Below, one piece after another: positions 14,056 through 17,697 of a stretch of DNA of 17,697 bases (its first letter is position 1; the number at the start of each line of letters is the position of its first letter). Made by a program: the position numbers and the translations under genes. Under the pieces are notes generated by a model. It saw only the letters and a program-made list of their open reading frames with translations, searched no databases and was not told where the DNA came from. Source of the DNA: a bacterium (GTDB taxonomy: Bacteria > Orphanbacterota > Orphanbacteria > Orphanbacterales > Orphanbacteraceae); assembly GCA_025782575.1 (NCBI GenBank), contig JALGYY010000019.1:1-17697 (forward strand), given 5' to 3'.

Positions 14056-14250
14056 TCAGTTGGTGAACTGGTAGTAGAGCATGGCGAGCACCTTCGTCAC
14101 GGCCATGATCATCATGATGGCGACGATATCCCACCGAAGGACATGATCCGCGAAGTAGCTGTATTGAAACCAGGCCAGCATAGCGAGCGTTCCTGCAAGA
14201 ACCGCCCATCGGGTCGAATAAAATCTGTGCATCTTGCGACGTTCATCCAT
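14056..14250 (-). CDS. Small two-helix membrane protein linked to XRE regulator
   Basis: 64 aa. I place the start at ATG 14250 because GGGGAGG lies 6 nt upstream; an in-frame ATG at 14265 would fall in that binding site. The protein has two hydrophobic segments (about residues 14-30 and 42-58) and a basic N-terminus. It overlaps the end of the XRE regulator gene by 8 bp, so the two are co-translated. Small XRE regulators paired with short membrane proteins are widespread. The role is unknown: the membrane protein might sense envelope state or sequester the regulator, but nothing in the sequence proves it. Confidence 0.72.
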   Translation of the reverse strand: MDERRKMHRFYSTRWAVLAGTLAMLAWFQYSYFADHVLRWDIVAIMMIMAVTKVLAMLYYQFTN

Positions 14251-14470
14251 GAGAAACCTCCCCAAGCTGAAAAAGCTCGTTTACAGGGCACTCGAACAGC
14301 TGCGCCAGCAGAAGAGCAAGCGGCAGGCTCGGTATGTATCGCCCCTTTTCGATCGAGTTGATACTCTGTCTCGAAACGTGCGCCATGGCAGCTAACCCCT
14401 TTTGAGTCCAGCCATTACGCTGCCTGTAGTCCCGCACGAAGTTGACGATGCTCCCCTTCTTCCCCCCCAA
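14243..14470 (-). CDS. XRE-family helix-turn-helix transcriptional regulator
   Basis: 75 aa, the normal size of the minimal single-domain XRE group. The helix-turn-helix spans about residues 22-41 (WTQKGLAAMAHVSRQSINSIE), followed by KGRYIPSLPLALLLAQLF, the family's characteristic continuation. The start is TTG at 14470 with AGGAGG about 5 nt upstream; the family usually begins a few residues before RxxR, which agrees. A G7 run covers the last base of the start codon and codons 2-3. Upstream, a promoter (14508-14536) is bracketed by two palindromes that look like its own operators, so autorepression is likely. It is co-transcribed with the small membrane protein. Confidence 0.9.
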   Translation of the reverse strand: MGGKKGSIVNFVRDYRQRNGWTQKGLAAMAHVSRQSINSIEKGRYIPSLPLALLLAQLFECPVNELFQLGEVSHG

Positions 14471-14486
14471 GTGCTCCTCCTCTCGA

Positions 14487-14504
14487 TGTCAAGTTGACTT
14501 GACA
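14487..14504. promoter_or_regulatory. Operator 1 (palindrome) upstream of XRE gene
   Basis: TGTCAAGT-TG-ACTTGACA: 8-bp arms around a 2-bp centre. It spans the predicted transcription start of the XRE gene (near 14501). Operator 2, 44 bp away, is the same 18-mer except for one base. Confidence 0.75.
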
Positions 14505-14507
14505 CAA

Positions 14508-14536
14508 AGAATAGCTTATCTTCTGGGTGGTGTCAA
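14508..14536 (-). promoter_or_regulatory. Predicted sigma70-type promoter of the XRE/membrane-protein operon
   Basis: On the minus strand: TTGACA (14536-14531, full consensus), 17-bp spacer, TATTCT (14513-14508, 4 of 6). The -35 lies inside operator 2, and operator 1 covers the start site, the standard layout for repression. The leader would be about 30 nt. Confidence 0.7.
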
Positions 14537-14549
14537 GCTGACTTGACAC
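14530..14549. promoter_or_regulatory. Operator 2 (palindrome) upstream of XRE gene
   Basis: GTGTCAAG-CTGA-CTTGACAC: 8-bp arms around a 4-bp centre, matching operator 1 in 17 of 18 core positions. It overlaps the -35 of the XRE promoter. It is also about 60 bp upstream of the divergent gene at 14611, so binding could affect that gene. Confidence 0.75.
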
Positions 14550-14610
14550 GTATTTGAGCCGGCGCGACCGGACCCCGGTTCTCACTTCCCCTTGAAGCGA
14601 GGTATCGATC

Positions 14611-15663
14611 ATGTCGTACCCAAGAGATCCATCGAAGAGAGTGGCGTTCACGTTCCTCTGGGCCTGGGGCCTGATGGGGATGGCCACGCAATCAGCCCGG
14701 GCGGCGGAGACTGCCCCGGAATCCGAGCGGTCGGCGAAACCTGAAGATGTCCCTGCCAGGCGCGATCCTTTTGTCCGGTATCCCGATGCTCAGGAGGGTC
14801 GTTCACCGGGAACATTTCAGAGCGGGTTGCCTCTGTTCAAAGCCCCGGAGGAGCTGCTCCTCCCGACCCGCCTCATCGAAAGTCCGACGGGCGAAATCCT
14901 GCCCTCCCTTCACTTCGCCGCCGGCAGCGGCTCGGACTTCGGGCTCAGCAATCAAAATCGAACCGGCCGCTGGGTCGTTTCTTTCGGACTGGGTGGCGTG
15001 GCCGAAGTGATGGTCGCTTCTCACAGGATCGTCCATGTTTCAGTGCCTGAATCGGACGCGCTCGCCGGCTTTCGGATGAAGCTCCCTGTACGCTGGATGG
15101 GGTCGGATGTGGGCGACCATCTTTCCCTCGCCGTAAATGTCGCGGCCACGACTGACGGGAAATCATCTTCCAGCAGTGCGATCACCCGTTACCGGGGACA
15201 AAACGCGACGAGTCTCATGTATGACTACCGGGAGACTACGATCGGAGTGGCGGGCACATGGCGAGCGGGCCGCGCCCGTTTCCACGGGCTGCTCCATGCC
15301 ACCGACCTGCGTGTCGAGAACATGCTGGTTCACCGGAACACAGACGTGGTTCAGGCGGGCGATCAGCGGAAGACCTACCCGTCCATCGGGCTCGGCTTCG
15401 ATTATCGCGTCAATCCGCAGACCTATTTTCTATCCGAGCTCCGCACTGTGCCGAAACTGACTTTCCAGGATGAGACCGCTGGAATCCGTGTGGGGGGCAA
15501 GACCGAGTTTGCTACCGGGGTGCGGTTCTTCCTCGGTCGCGCCGTATCTCTTGATGCGATCGTCTCGATCGATGAAGATGCACTCGGGATCGCCGACACC
15601 CATATTGGTCTAGGAGCAAACCTGCTGTTCGGCGTCGGTCCCAGAGAGACATCGCAGAACTGA
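14611..15663 (+). CDS. Predicted outer-membrane beta-barrel protein
   Basis: 350 aa; ATG at 14611 with GAGG 8 nt upstream. A signal peptide ends near ARA (residue 32). A polar, proline-rich stretch follows to about residue 75. The rest is alternating beta strands ending with many aromatic or hydrophobic positions (for example GRWVVSFGLGG, TTIGVAGTW, YPSIGLGFDYRV, THIGLGANLLFGV), as in small porin-like or channel barrels. I do not recognise a named family. It is divergent from the XRE gene, whose operators lie in its upstream region, and is followed after 21 bp by an alcohol dehydrogenase gene that is probably co-transcribed. No clear -10 was found for it on the plus strand. Confidence 0.72.
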   Translation: MSYPRDPSKRVAFTFLWAWGLMGMATQSARAAETAPESERSAKPEDVPARRDPFVRYPDAQEGRSPGTFQSGLPLFKAPEELLLPTRLIESPTGEILPSLHFAAGSGSDFGLSNQNRTGRWVVSFGLGGVAEVMVASHRIVHVSVPESDALAGFRMKLPVRWMGSDVGDHLSLAVNVAATTDGKSSSSSAITRYRGQNATSLMYDYRETTIGVAGTWRAGRARFHGLLHATDLRVENMLVHRNTDVVQAGDQRKTYPSIGLGFDYRVNPQTYFLSELRTVPKLTFQDETAGIRVGGKTEFATGVRFFLGRAVSLDAIVSIDEDALGIADTHIGLGANLLFGVGPRETSQN

Positions 15664-15684
15664 GTCTCGTTCCCAGGGAATAGT

Positions 15685-16725
15685 GTGAAGGCAGCCGTAT
15701 ATGCACAGTTCGGAGGGCCGATCTCGATTCGTGACCTGCCCGATCCGACGCCCGGTTCGGGGAGCGTTCTGATCCGGGTCGAAGCGAACGGTATCTGCCG
15801 AAGTGACTGGCACGGCTGGATGGGGCACGATCCTGACGTCACGCTCCCACACGTTCCCGGTCACGAGTTGGCCGGCGTGATTGAAGAGGTCGGCTCGGAT
15901 GTGAGGGGATGGCGAAAAGGTGAGCGGGTGACCGTACCTTTCGCTTGTGGCTGCGGCCGGTGTCCCACTTGTCTGGATGGTTTCCCCAATATTTGCGACC
16001 ACTATTTTCAGCCCGGTTTCACGCACTGGGGATCGTTCGCGGAGCTCGTAGCGATTCGGTATGCGGAGACCAACCTCGTTCGCCTCCCCGATGAGCTCGA
16101 CTTTGTTACCGCTGCGGCGCTTGGTTGTCGTTTTACCACCGCTTATCGTGCCGTTGTCGCCCAGGGCGGCGTTACAAAAGGGCAGCAGGTAGCGGTCCAC
16201 GGTTGCGGCGGTGTCGGTCTCTCGGCCGTGATGATCGCCAGCGCACTCGGCGCCCATGTGATCGCCGTCGATATTGACAACGAATCGCTCGCACTCGCCG
16301 GCCGTTCGGGAGCGGAGCATACGATTCGTTCCGGTCCCGGCGTTGACGTGCCGGAGGAAATCTCACGCATTACAGGCGGCGGGGCGGATGTATCGATCGA
16401 CGCATTCGGCAGCCGGGTCACTTCGGCCGGATCGATTCGGTCTCTACGCAAGCGGGGAACCCACGTGCAGGTCGGACTTCTCGCCGGTGAGGAGTCTGAC
16501 CCGCCGATTCCAATGGGCGAAGTGGTCGCGAAAGAACTGAAAATAGTTGGAAGCCATGGTCTGCAGGCGAGCGAATACCCCCGATTGATCGAGCTGATTC
16601 TCGCCGGCCGGCTGGCACCCGCCTCTCTCGTTACCAAGAGAATCTCCCTCGACGAATCACCCGCCGCGCTCGAAGCAATGGGCGACTTTCGAAACACCGG
16701 CATGACGGTGATCGACCGGTTTTAG
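15685..16725 (+). CDS. Zinc-dependent alcohol dehydrogenase (MDR superfamily)
   Basis: 346 aa, typical length. It starts at GTG 15685 (AGGGA upstream). The catalytic zinc site is C38 (GICRSDWH), H60-E61 (PGHE) and C148 (LGCRF). The structural zinc site is the Cys set C90, C93, C96, C104 in CGCGRCPTCLDGFPNIC. The Rossmann fold has GCGGVG (173-178) and D196 (IAVDID), an acidic residue that favours NAD over NADP. It oxidises a primary or secondary alcohol or reduces the carbonyl in the cytoplasm; the exact substrate cannot be read. It lies 21 bp after the barrel gene in the same direction, so the two are likely one transcript, though no functional link is evident. Confidence 0.93.
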   Translation: MKAAVYAQFGGPISIRDLPDPTPGSGSVLIRVEANGICRSDWHGWMGHDPDVTLPHVPGHELAGVIEEVGSDVRGWRKGERVTVPFACGCGRCPTCLDGFPNICDHYFQPGFTHWGSFAELVAIRYAETNLVRLPDELDFVTAAALGCRFTTAYRAVVAQGGVTKGQQVAVHGCGGVGLSAVMIASALGAHVIAVDIDNESLALAGRSGAEHTIRSGPGVDVPEEISRITGGGADVSIDAFGSRVTSAGSIRSLRKRGTHVQVGLLAGEESDPPIPMGEVVAKELKIVGSHGLQASEYPRLIELILAGRLAPASLVTKRISLDESPAALEAMGDFRNTGMTVIDRF

Positions 16726-17062
16726 TGCGGTGGTGTGGGTTTAGCATGTTGAGGCGAACGCGCTGAGGCGATATTCCTCGTCCGATTTCTATTCGCAATG
16801 TTTCTTCTCATTTTTTGAACTTTCAAGAAATATTGCTTGACACGTTTCCGACCTCGCCGGTTTCCACAGCCACAGGTACCTCCACGGAATCCCCTCAGAG
16901 GACCTCTCTTTATCAGGAATCGATTGGGAATGATCTCGTCGTTGATTCTGCAAGATCTCTGGTGGCTCCTTATGCGGCGGCGCCCATAAAGCCGAAAAAG
17001 GGGGCGGGAGAATGTTCGTGGGGCTTGGATCGAACAGGGTGGATGTGTGAGGGAGGAATACG
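16726..17062. other. Intergenic region between alcohol dehydrogenase and HNH-like gene
   Basis: No convincing gene, terminator or promoter. The region is more AT-rich around 16795-16845 than its surroundings. CTTGACACGT at 16836-16845 repeats a 10-base piece of operator 2, but no second half-site or -10 element accompanies it. The GGGAGG binding site of the next gene is at the right end. Confidence 0.5.
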
Positions 17063-17641
17063 ATGGCGATGAAGAAAATGGATTCGGTAATGGCGGAGCT
17101 CTCCAATGTTGAGATCCTCAAAAGAGGAGATCGGGCAATTCGGAATGAACATGCATTGCTGATCTCCATTCTTGAATGTTTGAATGAAATCGAAAAACGA
17201 TCTCTCTATTTGAAAGAAGGCTACTCATCTCTGTTTGCCTTCTGCACCTGCCGCTGGCGCTACTCCCCATCCAAAGCGGGGCGGTTTATAGCGGCCTCCA
17301 GATGTATGAAAAAATTCCCTGCGGCCAGGATGCTTCTGGTTGATCGAAGGATCACCGTGTGTGGCCTCGCGAAGATCGCCCGCCTTCTTGCGGAGGGCAA
17401 TCCGGAAGAGATTCTCCGATCGGTCTCCGGAAAGACATTTGCCGAGATTGAAAAGATCGTAGCTTCCTATCAGATCGCGCCGGCTGTTCGAGAATCCGTG
17501 CGGCCGATCGGCTTGATAGAGCAGGCAGATTGCACCCCGAACCGGGAAGAGAATGGCGAACTTTTTCACACCGAAGAATCCCCGAATCACACCCATGTGA
17601 GGCTGTCCAAAAATCCAAGCGAAATCCCTGGAAAATCGTGA
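17063..17641 (+). pseudogene. HNH-endonuclease-type protein (DUF222-like N-terminal half), probably truncated
   Basis: 192 codons from ATG 17063, with GGGAGG 6 nt upstream. Residues about 25-135 match the helical N-terminal region seen in many HNH-endonuclease-signature proteins: LNEIEKRSLYLKEGYSSLF, a cysteine/aromatic turn, AGRFIAASRCMKKFP, LLVDRRITVCGLAKIARLL and SGKTFAEIEKIVASY. Such proteins are normally about twice this length and carry the nuclease HNH motif at the C-terminus, which is missing. The last 40 residues are low in hydrophobic content and look like random read-through. The frame ends at 17641, 7 bp before sequence resembling an insertion-sequence end. I infer a 3'-truncated gene, but a frameshift or a genuinely short protein are alternatives. 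Confidence 0.6.
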
Positions 17642-17647
17642 GCCCAA

Positions 17648-17697
17648 GTGGCCAATTCTCGACCGCCGCCGGCGGAGGTAAATTTCTAGCCAGTGGG
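17648..17697. mobile_element. Possible end of an IS21-family element at right edge
   Basis: Three loosely similar units begin at 17648, 17675 and 17693: GTGGCCAATTCTCGACC, GAGGTAAATTTCTAGCC, then GTGGG. IS21-family ends are built from such tandem GTGG-CAatTTTC-CC units, and IS21-like copies often end assemblies. No transposase is in view, so this rests on resemblance alone. Confidence 0.3.

Noticed and set aside
14494-14521. TTGACT/TTGACA with TTATCT as a plus-strand promoter for the 14611 gene
   Set aside because: The spacing or the -10 match is poor in every arrangement; the TTGACA sequences are explained by the operators and the minus-strand promoter.
15610-16320. Open frame of 236 codons on the minus strand
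   Set aside because: Antisense to the alcohol dehydrogenase and the end of the barrel gene; no binding site or motif.
16836-16845. CTTGACACGT identical to part of XRE operator 2 (14542-14551)
   Set aside because: Only a half-site, and TTGACA is also the generic -35 sequence. No matching -10 or second half follows, so it cannot be called an operator or promoter.
1-17697. CRISPR array, rRNA, riboswitch or toxin-antitoxin module
   Set aside because: No regularly spaced repeats, rRNA-like sequence or recognisable aptamer was seen. The XRE/small membrane pair lacks any toxin-like fold I can identify.

Overview
The window looks like chromosomal DNA from a GC-rich, double-membraned bacterium. Two exported proteins end in a FlgD-like Ig domain with the NPFNPxTxIxF motif, the type-IX-like sorting tail common in the FCB superphylum and in uncultured phyla such as Eisenbacteria, Krumholzibacteria and Latescibacteria. 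A predicted outer-membrane barrel, a lipoprotein and an ATP-type PEP carboxykinase fit this. The phylum is an inference from protein style only. No rRNA or intact tRNA is present.

Layout, left to right. (1) 1-2301: one minus-strand gene for an exported protein of unknown function (355-1857). It is flanked by two degenerate copies of an intergenic repeat that carry a tRNA 3'-end-like sequence followed by a hairpin. Copy B retains what looks like the 3' half of a tRNA-Asn. (2) 2302-8042: a tight minus-strand operon read in the order GT-C membrane glycosyltransferase, sulfatase-fold lipoprotein, GT-C membrane glycosyltransferase, AlkP-superfamily phosphodiesterase-like protein. A second sulfatase-fold protein (8102-9577) is divergent, and the two sides share about 60 bp holding interleaved promoters. 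(3) 9596-11398: a shared terminator, pckA, and its promoter with a palindrome over the -10. (4) 11428-13938: an exported M28 zinc peptidase. (5) 14056-14549: a small XRE regulator plus a two-helix membrane protein, preceded by a good promoter bracketed by two near-identical palindromic operators. (6) 14611-16725: a predicted outer-membrane barrel followed closely by a zinc-dependent alcohol dehydrogenase. (7) 17063-17697: the N-terminal half of an HNH-endonuclease-type (DUF222-like) protein, ending next to sequence that resembles an IS21-family end.

The most interesting part is 2302-9577. Two GT-C enzymes, which use lipid-linked sugar donors, alternate with three AlkP-superfamily enzymes. None of the three has the Cys (or Ser in a sulfatase motif) plus Arg signature of a formylglycine sulfatase: two have Thr at that position and one is of the COG3379 phosphohydrolase type. 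This suggests building and phospho-modifying an envelope glycan rather than desulfation. All three AlkP proteins end in the same short LxxLGY(M/I) tail. Several genes carry long homopolymer runs, including G9 exactly before the lipidation cysteine of the 8102 protein, A9 inside the 5183 gene, and G7-C7 near the start of the 6558 gene. These could make the locus slippage-prone. All functional statements rest on motif reading by eye; no database search was run.
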